Part shown: positions 43,956 to 51,597 of the stretch, in pieces
Numbering within the stretch: the stretch's first letter is position 1
How the letters are laid out: each line of letters begins with the position of its first letter
Assembly: GCA_017965425.1 (NCBI GenBank)
Contig: JAGCPY010000003.1
Coordinates: forward strand, 1-64,000
DNA from: Bacteroidaceae bacterium
GTDB lineage: Bacteria > Bacteroidota > Bacteroidia > Bacteroidales > Bacteroidaceae
Direction of reading: 5' to 3'
DNA length: 64,000 nucleotides
Notes under the pieces: generated by a model
The model's input: the letters and a program-made list of their open reading frames with translations, nothing else
Database searches by the model: none
What the model was told of the DNA's origin: nothing
Program-made: the position numbers and the translations under genes

Positions 43956-44963
43956 ATGCGTATGATTACCTATTTGGCAATCTTTGCATTATTGTTTGTC
44001 CTGGAGCTGATCTACATGAGGCTTGCCCTGCGTCTTCATATCGTGGACAGGCCGAATGAGCGAAGCTCCCACTCCCATATTGTGCTGCGTGGAGGCGGAA
44101 TTGTCTTTCTGCTTGGCGTCTGGTTGTGGGCTGCTTTCTTTGGCTTTCACTATCCGTGGTTCCTGGCGGGTATGGCGCTCATAGCAGTGGTCAGCTTCGT
44201 GGATGACGTCCACAGCCTGCCCGATTCATGGCGACTGGTCGTTCAGTTTGCCTCCATGATATTGGCATTCGTCGATTTGGCTCCAATGGGGCTGGATTGG
44301 TGGTGGGAAGTGGCGGCTCTTATCGTCTGCGTAGGCATTCTCAATGCCTATAACTTTATGGACGGCATCAACGGCATCACGGGCGGCTATTCCTTGGCGG
44401 TACTGCTGCCGTTGTTGTACTTGGACACTTGTGGCCTTGAACGTCTGGGGCTGTCGGCTCCTTTCATAGAGCCCTCGTTCCTGCTTGTTGCCACGTTGTC
44501 TGCCCTCGTCCTCTGCTTCTTCAACTTCCGGACGAAGGCCAAATGTTTTGCGGGCGACGTGGGCAGCATTGGCGTGGCGTTCATCATCGTCTTTGCGCTG
44601 GCACGCCTGATGGTGGCCACGCAGGATGTCAGCTACATTGCCTTCCTGTTGCTCTATGGTGTGGATTCCGTCCTGACGATTTGCCATCGCATCCTGTTGC
44701 ATGAGAATTTGGGCGTAGCGCACAGAAAGCACGCCTTCCAACTGATGACCAATGAGCTGAAGATGCCACACCTGGTGGTGTCTTCCATCTATATGAGCCT
44801 GCAACTTGTGGTGTCCTTCGGGATGATTTTCCTGTCGGTGAACAATTACGTGTATTGCCTCATCGTCGGATTGATAGTTGCTGCCGCCTATCTGTTGTTC
44901 ATGAAGAAGTACTATCATCTGCACGAAGAATACCTGGCCTCTTTGCCGGGGAACGAAAAGTGA
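43956..44963 (+). CDS. WecA/WbpL-like undecaprenyl-phosphate sugar-1-phosphate transferase
   Basis: A 335-residue polytopic enzyme of the MraY/WecA family with about 10 membrane segments. Motifs are RSSHSH (about 36-41), VDDVHSLPDSW (metal-binding Asp pair, about 82-92), NAYNFMDGINGITGG (about 130-144), CFAGDVGSIG and HRKHAFQLM. Like WecA it would start a lipid-linked glycan with a HexNAc-1-phosphate. Together with the rmlA, rmlB, VioA-like and WecF-like genes this recalls enterobacterial common antigen assembly. Its stop overlaps the next ATG (TGATG). Confidence 0.85.
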   Translation: MRMITYLAIFALLFVLELIYMRLALRLHIVDRPNERSSHSHIVLRGGGIVFLLGVWLWAAFFGFHYPWFLAGMALIAVVSFVDDVHSLPDSWRLVVQFASMILAFVDLAPMGLDWWWEVAALIVCVGILNAYNFMDGINGITGGYSLAVLLPLLYLDTCGLERLGLSAPFIEPSFLLVATLSALVLCFFNFRTKAKCFAGDVGSIGVAFIIVFALARLMVATQDVSYIAFLLLYGVDSVLTICHRILLHENLGVAHRKHAFQLMTNELKMPHLVVSSIYMSLQLVVSFGMIFLSVNNYVYCLIVGLIVAAAYLLFMKKYYHLHEEYLASLPGNEK

Positions 44964-46090
44964 TGACCAAACCCGTAGAACATCTATTATCTCTCTTGCG
45001 CTCCTCTTTATGGGGAGCGCCTTTTGATTTACGTGGACAGGTGTGGACGCACGCCCAGTACCTCCCTGTCATGCAGCTTGCCAAGCAGCAGGCGGTGGCA
45101 GGACTGGTGGCACAAGCACTCATGGCCTCTGGCGTGAAGCTGGAGCGGCAGGATGCGCTGGAAGTGTACACCTTGACGAGGAATATCCGCCAGCGTAACG
45201 AGCAGATGGATGATGCTGTCGTTCAGCTCTGTCAGCTGTTAGAGGGTCAGGGCATCCGCTTCCTCGTCTTCAAGGGCCAGACGCTTTCCGCACTCTATCC
45301 CGACGGTGGTCTTCGCCAGAGCGGCGACATCGATTTCATCTGCCACCCCGACGACTGGTCGCGTGCTGCGGCATTCTTTTGCCAGAAGTGGGGCGTGACT
45401 CTCGACGATTCGACGACCGAGAAGGACGTGCAGTTCCAATATGAAGGCGTCGTGTATGAGTTGCACAAAAAGCTGACCGTCTTCACCTATCCGTCCCACC
45501 AGCGCTATTGGGACGAGGTGGTGATGCCCGAAATTTGGTCGAACCCCTATTCCTTGACCATCAAGGGGCAGGACGTTCCCACGCTGTCGCCCACCTATAA
45601 TATTCTCTACGTTTTTGTCCACATCTTCCACCACTTGATATCAGACGGCATCGGGTTGCGGCAGTTCTGTGACTGGGCCATCCTGTTGACGAGTTGTGTG
45701 GGATGGCCTCACGATAAGAAACTGAACGGCTTTGCTCCGACGCTGCTGCAGAAGCACTTGGAGGGCATCGGACTGACGCGGGCTTACACAGGGTTGGGGG
45801 CCATCCTGACCCTGTATTTGCAAGTGCCGTCGTTCGTCTTGAAAGTGACCGATGACGACTGCCGCCGCGCTCCGTCATTGTTTCAGAACATGCTGGAGAT
45901 GGGCAATTTCGGACACAATAAGAGCTACAGCCAGGAGCGGGGCGTTCTTCATGGTGTGCAGCATTTGCGCAGAATCACCCTTCAGGCTCGCCGCTTCTAC
46001 CACTATGCGCCGGCGGAGGCGTTGTGGCATGTTCCCTACATGTTCCGCTGGTGGTGCAAGAAGTTGTGGAAGCTAATTTCAAGACGATGA
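44963..46090 (+). CDS. nucleotidyltransferase-fold protein (NTP_transf_5)
   Basis: A 375-residue protein of the NTP_transf_5 group. The nucleotidyltransferase motif is LVFKGQTLSALYPDGGLR followed by SGDIDF (about 100-125). The ATG at 44963 overlaps the stop of the WecA-like gene, which fixes the start; a longer frame runs antiparallel to good coding sequence and is rejected. Members are frequent in Bacteroidota and cyanobacterial polysaccharide operons, but their substrate is not known to me. It overlaps the YjbH-like gene by four bases. Confidence 0.7.
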   Translation: MTKPVEHLLSLLRSSLWGAPFDLRGQVWTHAQYLPVMQLAKQQAVAGLVAQALMASGVKLERQDALEVYTLTRNIRQRNEQMDDAVVQLCQLLEGQGIRFLVFKGQTLSALYPDGGLRQSGDIDFICHPDDWSRAAAFFCQKWGVTLDDSTTEKDVQFQYEGVVYELHKKLTVFTYPSHQRYWDEVVMPEIWSNPYSLTIKGQDVPTLSPTYNILYVFVHIFHHLISDGIGLRQFCDWAILLTSCVGWPHDKKLNGFAPTLLQKHLEGIGLTRAYTGLGAILTLYLQVPSFVLKVTDDDCRRAPSLFQNMLEMGNFGHNKSYSQERGVLHGVQHLRRITLQARRFYHYAPAEALWHVPYMFRWWCKKLWKLISRR

Positions 46091-46836
46091 GAGTCTGGTG
46101 GGTGGCGTTGCTGTGTTGTTGGGCAGTCTCAGTCAGCGCTCAGGAATATACGGGTACGACGGGTTTGTTGCAGGTTCCGTCGGCAGAAATGGACAGTGCA
46201 GGAGCTTTCCGCGTTGGTGGATGGTTCCTGCACCGTCGTTTTCTGCCCGAGACGCTGCACGGCACCCGAGAGCCGTACAATAGTTTCGGCTATACGGCTG
46301 GACTGACGGTGTTCCGTTGGCTGGAGATTTCCTATTCAGGTGTGCTGCTGAAGATGCACCCGAACAGAGACCCCTCCCGTCCGCTTCGATACTGCAACGA
46401 GGACCGGCACGTCAGCCTGAAGGTTCGTCCCTTGAAGGAGGGCCGTTGGTGGCCGTCGGTGGCGGTGGGCATCGACGATGTGGGCGACTTCTCGCTCTTC
46501 CGCGAGGCGGACGCGCAGGAATACAACAACTACTTCGAGTCTTACTATATCGCCGCTTCCAAGCACGTGGAGACAGATTGGGGACTGTTGGGCCTGCATC
46601 TGACGTATCGCCATTATCCCTATGCCGCCAACCGCAACCGCGAGGGGCTGGCAGGCGGTATCACGTTGCGCCCCAGATTCTTCCGTCCCTTGCGCTTCAT
46701 CCTTGAGTGGGACGGGGCATACTCCAGCGTGGGAGCTGACGTCCTGCTGTGGCGTCACCTCTTCGCACAAGTGTGTCTGACCGACGGCTATTGGCCAACG
46801 GTCGGATTGTCCTATCATTATCAGATTCCTTTGTAA
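46087..46836 (+). CDS. YjbH-like exopolysaccharide outer-membrane protein
   Basis: A 249-residue protein with a clear signal peptide (MRVWWVALLCCWAVSVSAQ, cut before EY). The mature part starts EYTGTTGLLQVPSAEM, the usual opening of YjbH-domain proteins, and continues with alternating aromatic beta strands (FGYTAGLTVFRWLEISYS, WPSVAVGIDD, GLAGGITLRP), consistent with a small beta barrel. It probably helps glycan export or attachment at the outer membrane. It is the last gene of the rightward polysaccharide locus. Confidence 0.75.
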   Translation: MRVWWVALLCCWAVSVSAQEYTGTTGLLQVPSAEMDSAGAFRVGGWFLHRRFLPETLHGTREPYNSFGYTAGLTVFRWLEISYSGVLLKMHPNRDPSRPLRYCNEDRHVSLKVRPLKEGRWWPSVAVGIDDVGDFSLFREADAQEYNNYFESYYIAASKHVETDWGLLGLHLTYRHYPYAANRNREGLAGGITLRPRFFRPLRFILEWDGAYSSVGADVLLWRHLFAQVCLTDGYWPTVGLSYHYQIPL

Positions 46837-46977
46837 GGCTGTCGCTCGTTTTTTTCTTTGGCCTCAGCTGTTTGACGGTGTTGGTGTTCGCGTCAGCCCG
46901 TTGCTCCCCTGCGCGCTGTCGGCTTGCATCTCCAGGCGTTGCTGCCGTTGCCGTCGTGGATTCGGTCCGGGCGGTTC

Positions 46978-47592
46978 TTACTTGACCCTTGTCAGTTTGA
47001 ACTTTTGCTTTTCGTCCAGTTTCCCGCTGAGGAACCTGCCGTCGTTCGAGAGCGTCATGGTGTCTTTCTCTTCACCATCGTCCATGATGATGCGGTTGCC
47101 TTGGACGACATAGGTGCTCTTTTGCGATTTGGGCGCTATGGCCAAGGCCGCTTTTATGGCTTTGCGCTTGAGCCAACTGACGCCGGCGGCTTTCAGAGCG
47201 TCTTCGCTGATCTTCATGTCCGCTTGCATCACCAGGTTCTTTTCGTCTTTGAATTCCACGATCACGGCTGTCTTCATGCCCGTCTTCATGGCTTGCGCCA
47301 TCTGGACAGCTTCTTCCAGATGCTTGTCCAGCTCTTTTAGTTCCTTCTCGTTCAGCTTGCGGCCTTTCTTCTTTTCTGCCTTGCTGATGGCTTCCTGGCG
47401 TGCATCTTTTATCTTTTTGTCAACTTCCTTCAGCTGCTCGTTCAGTTCGTCGGCGAGGATGTTGTCATGCTTGTAGATGCGTCCGGCCATATTTGTCTGT
47501 GCGTTCGCCAAGAGGGCCGCAAAGAACAAGATGCATACGGCCGTTGCGCGGTGAAGGTGCGCGGAGCGAGAGGTAAATGTGTTTGTTTTCAT
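46978..47592 (-). CDS. secreted protein of unknown function
   Basis: A 204-residue protein with a signal peptide (VCILFFAALLANAQ). The mature part has a lysine/glutamate-rich helical stretch likely to form a coiled coil (LNEQLKEVDKKIKDARQEAI and onward, about 48-95), then a beta-rich C-terminal half ending in RFLSGKLDEKQKFKLTRVK, which resembles lipocalin-like DUF ends in Bacteroidota. It has its own -7 box upstream (47627-47634). It is convergent with the polysaccharide locus. I do not recognise a function. Confidence 0.6.
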   Translation of the reverse strand: MKTNTFTSRSAHLHRATAVCILFFAALLANAQTNMAGRIYKHDNILADELNEQLKEVDKKIKDARQEAISKAEKKKGRKLNEKELKELDKHLEEAVQMAQAMKTGMKTAVIVEFKDEKNLVMQADMKISEDALKAAGVSWLKRKAIKAALAIAPKSQKSTYVVQGNRIIMDDGEEKDTMTLSNDGRFLSGKLDEKQKFKLTRVK

Positions 47593-47626
47593 CGTGTTGA
47601 TGTTGTTATGGGTTTGAATTTGGACG

Positions 47627-47634
47627 CAAAGTTA
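47627..47634 (-). promoter_or_regulatory. -7 element TAACTTTG for the secreted protein gene
   Basis: Minus-strand TAACTTTG, 35 bases before the ATG at 47592. Good -7 match; -33 not evident. Confidence 0.5.
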
Positions 47635-47732
47635 CGGATTCCTTCGTGAAATGCCATCGATTTATATGGGATAATTCACTCGTTCCTTCGTTTCCCCTCT
47701 TTTTTGAGACAGTTTTTTGCTGAAAGACAAAA

Positions 47733-47770
47733 CCAGAAGCCCTGCAAGTTCACGCTTGCAGGGCTTCTGG
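47733..47770 (-). terminator. intrinsic terminator of the dxs-trkA-TonB receptor operon
   Basis: A perfect 16-base stem (CCAGAAGCCCTGCAAG) with a six-base loop, followed on the minus strand by a T-rich run (TTTTGTCTTTC). It lies about 100 bases after the TonB receptor stop. Confidence 0.8.
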
Positions 47771-47788
47771 CGTTTTGCAGGGTGGCAT

Positions 47789-47856
47789 CGCGTGTACACC
47801 TTCGGCTCGGAAGGTGTACACTTTCGGCCTGGAACGTGTACACCTTCTGTCAGGAA
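47789..47856 (+). repeat. 22-bp-period array after the TonB receptor gene
   Basis: Three contiguous 22-base units with the pattern (a/c)(a/g)sGTGTACACsTTCnnncnGG begin at about 47789, 47811 and 47833. A fourth, degenerate unit (47855-47877) runs across the stop codon of the TonB receptor gene. There are no spacers, so it is not a CRISPR. The same pattern recurs at 62754. Confidence 0.75.
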
Positions 47857-47867
47857 CGTACGGACGT

Positions 47868-50087
47868 TCAGAGGCGGACGCGCACACCTGCGAGGACGAA
47901 GATGCCGGGCTGGGGGATGTTGCCGAGGTCGAAGTAGCGCTTGTTGAAAAGGTTGGTGGCTTCGGCCCACAGTTCGTAGCGGCGTGCCGTCCAGCGGAGT
48001 TTCAGGTCGAGGGTGGCGTAGGGGTCGTAGGGGACCAGACGTCCAGTGGATTGCGCGTTCTCGTAGAGGAGGTAGGCGCCCATGCGGTCCTGCCAGCGCA
48101 GCGTCCATGCGGCGGAGAGGCGGCTGACGATGGGGTGGGAGAGGGTGGCCACGAGCTTGTGGCGTAAATACTCCATCGCGTAGTTCGACTTATAGATGAC
48201 GACTTCGTCGTGGCGCTGTTGGTGGATGAAGGCGTAGGCGAGGTCGAGGGCGATTGGCGATGGCTTGTGCGAGGTCAAAGCGCGGGGGCAGACAGGCGAA
48301 ATCTGGAAATGGGCCTGGGCCTGAAAGCCCATGTTGTCGAGATTGAAGTTGGCGCTGTGGAAGACGTCGTCGGCGCTGTACATGACCCAGTCTATCATGT
48401 TGTTCCCGCGATGGTAGAAGGCTTTGAGGGTGAGCGAGAGGGCAGAGCTCGGTTCCGGCATCGAGCTGAGCCGTCGGGCGCAGTGGAGGGTTGTCCCAAG
48501 CTGCACGCTGTGACTCTCTTCGGCTTGCATCCCCTGGTTGCCTTCGTGGGTGGGCGATTTGTAATAGAGGTCGGTGAAGGTGGGCAGACGAAAGCCTTTG
48601 TTGTAGCTGGCAAAGAGCCGCCAATGGGCGTTGGGCGTGTAGGCGATGTCAATGCCTGGATAGAGTCGGAAGTGGTGGTCGAAGCGCGAGTTTCTGTTGG
48701 CCAGCAGGCCAGCGCTCACTGTCCAGTGTGTCAGGGTGAGCGTGTGCTCGGCGTTGAAACTGAGGTTGGTGCGCGAGTCGGCTTTGGTGTAGGTGCCTCC
48801 CATGTATCCGTCTCGGGGTTGCAGGGTTGCCCGTCCGAGGCTTGAGCTGTGTATGTTCTCCTCCCTCACTTCGGTGCCGATGGCAGTGCGGCCTGCAGCC
48901 CAGGCGAGGCTGGCGCTGACGCGGGCTCCGTGGACGTCGCTCTGGTGGAAGTTCTCGCCTGTGGCGGTGTGGCGGATGAGCTGGAAATTGTCGAGGAGGC
49001 GGTTCCAGTAAATCTCCGGACGCACACGCACGCGTCCCTTGGTCTCTGCCCCTGCGCTGAGAATGAACCGACGGTTGTGCTCCCACTGATTCGGGTAGGC
49101 GGCGGAATAGAAAGTGTTGGCGCCGTAGGCCTTTTCGCTGTAACCTGCTTGCAGGTCGAGGCGGAAGTCCGTGGCGTCGTACTCGCCGTACAGGAAGACT
49201 TGCCCTTTCCGGAAGTCGCTGTTCGCCGTGGCACCGTCGGAACGGAGGTAGGAGGCAGACAGTGAAGACGAAAACACCTCGGAAGACCCTCCCCCCGCCC
49301 TCTCCGTCAAGGAACGGGCGGTGTGTGCCAGACTGGTTGAAAGGCGTATGTCTGCCCCGAAGGTGGCGTAGCTGCCTCCTTGCGCTCCGCCTTCAACAGA
49401 CAAAAGCCTTGAAGGGATTTTGGAATTTGCTCCCTCCCTAAAAGAGAGGGCGGGGGGAGGGTCTTCCGAAGGGCTGCTCGTGCTTTGTCTGTTTCTTGTC
49501 ACGATATTGATGGCTCCTCCGAAAGCCGAGGCTCCGTAAACGCGCGAGGCTGCGCCTTCGAGGATTTCGATGCGCTCGATGTCTGCAAGGCCGACAGGGA
49601 AGTCGGCGGCAAGGTGTCCGGTGTGTGGGGAAGAGATGTTGACGCCGTTCAGGAGGATGATGATCTGGTCGAACGTGCCGCCATTGATGCTGATGTCCGA
49701 TTGAATACCAAAGCCGCCACGTTGTCGGACGTCCACGCCGACGGCTGTTTTCAGGAGGTCAGTGACGCTTTGCGCCGCCGATGCCTCGATTTGCTGGCGG
49801 GAGATGATGCCCACGATGCGTGCCGATTGCAGCGCCGTGAGCGGCGACATGGTTCCCGAGACGGTCACTTCGGAAAGTTCGGTCTCGTCGTCCTCGTCGT
49901 CAATGCTGCGGTTGACGGTCGGCTGCATGGCCTCTACCTTGGGGATGATCATGCTGGCCATCATTCCAACAGTGAGGACGCCAATGCGCACTTCCCGGTG
50001 CAGGCTCGCGAAGACGGCATAGCCTTTGCGGCAAAACCGACGGAAGGTGACCGGCGCGTTTGCGCGTGAAAAGTGTTTACGTTTCAT
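47868..50087 (-). CDS. TonB-dependent outer-membrane receptor
   Basis: A 739-residue receptor. After a basic N-terminus and hydrophobic segment (VGMMASMIIP) comes a TonB-box-like start (ELSEVTVSGT), the plug domain (QQIEASAAQSVTDLL, GGFGIQSDISINGG, RIEILEGAASRVYGASAFGG), and a 22-strand-type barrel ending in the C-terminal signature FVLAGVRVRL. It imports a metal complex, cofactor or glycan using TonB energy; the BtuB-like plug hints at corrinoid or siderophore, but no B12 riboswitch precedes it. Two barrel loops carry in-frame copies of a dispersed repeat (see 49279 and 49444). It starts 55 bases after trkA. Confidence 0.85.
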   Translation of the reverse strand: MKRKHFSRANAPVTFRRFCRKGYAVFASLHREVRIGVLTVGMMASMIIPKVEAMQPTVNRSIDDEDDETELSEVTVSGTMSPLTALQSARIVGIISRQQIEASAAQSVTDLLKTAVGVDVRQRGGFGIQSDISINGGTFDQIIILLNGVNISSPHTGHLAADFPVGLADIERIEILEGAASRVYGASAFGGAINIVTRNRQSTSSPSEDPPPALSFREGANSKIPSRLLSVEGGAQGGSYATFGADIRLSTSLAHTARSLTERAGGGSSEVFSSSLSASYLRSDGATANSDFRKGQVFLYGEYDATDFRLDLQAGYSEKAYGANTFYSAAYPNQWEHNRRFILSAGAETKGRVRVRPEIYWNRLLDNFQLIRHTATGENFHQSDVHGARVSASLAWAAGRTAIGTEVREENIHSSSLGRATLQPRDGYMGGTYTKADSRTNLSFNAEHTLTLTHWTVSAGLLANRNSRFDHHFRLYPGIDIAYTPNAHWRLFASYNKGFRLPTFTDLYYKSPTHEGNQGMQAEESHSVQLGTTLHCARRLSSMPEPSSALSLTLKAFYHRGNNMIDWVMYSADDVFHSANFNLDNMGFQAQAHFQISPVCPRALTSHKPSPIALDLAYAFIHQQRHDEVVIYKSNYAMEYLRHKLVATLSHPIVSRLSAAWTLRWQDRMGAYLLYENAQSTGRLVPYDPYATLDLKLRWTARRYELWAEATNLFNKRYFDLGNIPQPGIFVLAGVRVRL
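49279..49469. repeat. perfect 26-bp inverted repeat inside the TonB receptor gene
   Basis: 49279-49304 and 49444-49469 are exact inverted copies (start TCGGAAGACCCTCC). On the gene strand one reads SEDPPPALS and the other ERAGGGSSE. They lie in predicted barrel loops and look like a dispersed GC-rich repeat captured in frame. Confidence 0.75.
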
Positions 50088-50142
50088 CGATAAGGAATCA
50101 AAAGAGTTAAGAAAAGGTATAAAAGAAAGAGGCGTTTCTTTC

Positions 50143-51522
50143 TTAGTGGAACATGCTGAAGAGTCCGCCTTGCGGCTTCTTGAAGAAGTGGTCGAGCTGT
50201 TTGAACAAGGCCGTTCGCGAGAAGACGACTACAAGGTCGCCGGGCAAGATTTGTGTGTGGCCGTTCACGAGCTGGCCGACACCGTCGCGAACTATGCCGC
50301 CGATGGTGATGCCCTTTGGCAGTCCGAGCTTCATCACGGGTGCCTTCGTGACGGGTGAGCCTTCCACGGCCACGAACTCGGCCACGTCGGCGTCGGCGAT
50401 GGTGAGGCTCTTCACGCTGGTGACGTCGGCGTCGAGCATCATCTGGTAGATGTGGCTGGCGGCGATGGCCTTCTTGTTGATGATGGTGCCGATGTCCAGC
50501 TTCTCGGCCATCGTAATATATTCCATGTTCTCCACCAAGGCGACGGTCTTTCGGATGCCCATGCGCTTGGCAGCCAGGCACGCCAGTATGTTGGTCTCGG
50601 TCTCTGCGGTGAGGGCGCAGAAGGCTTGCGTCTGGCGGATGCCCTCTTCCTGCAAGAGCTGCGTGTCCCTGCCGTCGCCATTGATGATGAGCACATCGTC
50701 GTTGTCCAGGATGTCCGTCAGCTGCTGACAGCGCACAGGATCCTGCTCGATGACCTTGGCTTCCATGTAGTCGGGTAAGAGGTGGCAGGTCTGCACGGCA
50801 ATACGTCCGCCGCCCATGATGATGAGCTTGCGCACGTCGGGGTAGCCGTCCTTGCCCACCAGCTTCCGAATGGTCGGCACGAACTTCTTGGTGGTCATGA
50901 AGTAGGCGATGTCGTTGAGCTTCAGTTCGTCAAAACCGCCGGGGATGATGGTGTCGTCGTCGCGCTTGATGGCCACGATGTGGTAGGGCGAAGCGGGTGG
51001 ACACAGGTCCTTCAGCTGTTGACCGAAGAGGGCGGTGGCTTCTTCGCGGAGCTTGATGCCGAGAATCGTCAGGGCGCCATTGTGCACATCCCACCACAGG
51101 CGGGCCCACGAGCGGCGCACGCCCTCGACAATCTCCTGGGCGGCAAGGACTTCAGGATAGATCAGCGACTCGATGCCCATCGAGGTGAAAAATTCACGGT
51201 TGCGCTCCTGCAGGTATTCTGCATTGTCGATGCGGGCGACGGTCTTGCGGGCGCCAAGGCTATGGGCCAGCATACAACACGTCATGTTCTTTGTCTCGGA
51301 AGGTGTGACGGCGATGAAGAGGTCGGCCTGCGGAGTTCCAGCCTCCTTGAGGCCGCTGATGCTGGTGGGCGAAACGCAGAGGGTCATCAGGTCCAGACCG
51401 TCGGTGGCTCGCGCCAGCTTGTCGCCATCGGGGTCGATGAGCACGATGTCGTGGTTCTCTTTTGAGAGGAGTCCTGCCAAGTGGCTGCCTACGGCGCCGG
51501 CGCCGGCGATGATGATTTTCAT
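50143..51522 (-). CDS. trkA: Trk potassium uptake regulatory protein TrkA
   Basis: A 459-residue peripheral membrane protein made of two RCK halves. First NAD-binding loop GAGAVGSHLAGLL (7-19) with the acidic end IVLIDPD; second, partly changed loop MGGGRIAVQTCHLL (about 235-248) with KVIEQD. Each is followed by a TrkA-C domain; the second ends QILPGDLVVVFSR. It gates the TrkH/TrkG potassium channel in response to nucleotides. The gene is in the middle of a minus-strand operon: dxs upstream (75 bases), TonB receptor downstream (55 bases). No trkH follows here. Confidence 0.9.
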   Translation of the reverse strand: MKIIIAGAGAVGSHLAGLLSKENHDIVLIDPDGDKLARATDGLDLMTLCVSPTSISGLKEAGTPQADLFIAVTPSETKNMTCCMLAHSLGARKTVARIDNAEYLQERNREFFTSMGIESLIYPEVLAAQEIVEGVRRSWARLWWDVHNGALTILGIKLREEATALFGQQLKDLCPPASPYHIVAIKRDDDTIIPGGFDELKLNDIAYFMTTKKFVPTIRKLVGKDGYPDVRKLIIMGGGRIAVQTCHLLPDYMEAKVIEQDPVRCQQLTDILDNDDVLIINGDGRDTQLLQEEGIRQTQAFCALTAETETNILACLAAKRMGIRKTVALVENMEYITMAEKLDIGTIINKKAIAASHIYQMMLDADVTSVKSLTIADADVAEFVAVEGSPVTKAPVMKLGLPKGITIGGIVRDGVGQLVNGHTQILPGDLVVVFSRTALFKQLDHFFKKPQGGLFSMFH

Positions 51523-51597
51523 GTCTTGAGGGTGAGTGTTTGGGGCTTTTACGGCTCACGGGACGCTGGCGTCTCATGAGTGTCAAAGGTATTCAGG

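Noticed and set aside
44226-44924. 232-codon minus-strand frame opposite the WecA-like gene
   Set aside because: The plus strand carries all WecA-family motifs; the minus frame has no domain.
47789-47856. CRISPR array
   Set aside because: Units are contiguous without spacers, only 22 bases long and imperfect; no cas genes nearby. The same holds for the arrays at 40419 and 62754.
50088-50142. Cobalamin riboswitch before the BtuB-like TonB receptor
   Set aside because: Only 55 bases separate it from trkA and no B12-box-like sequence is present.
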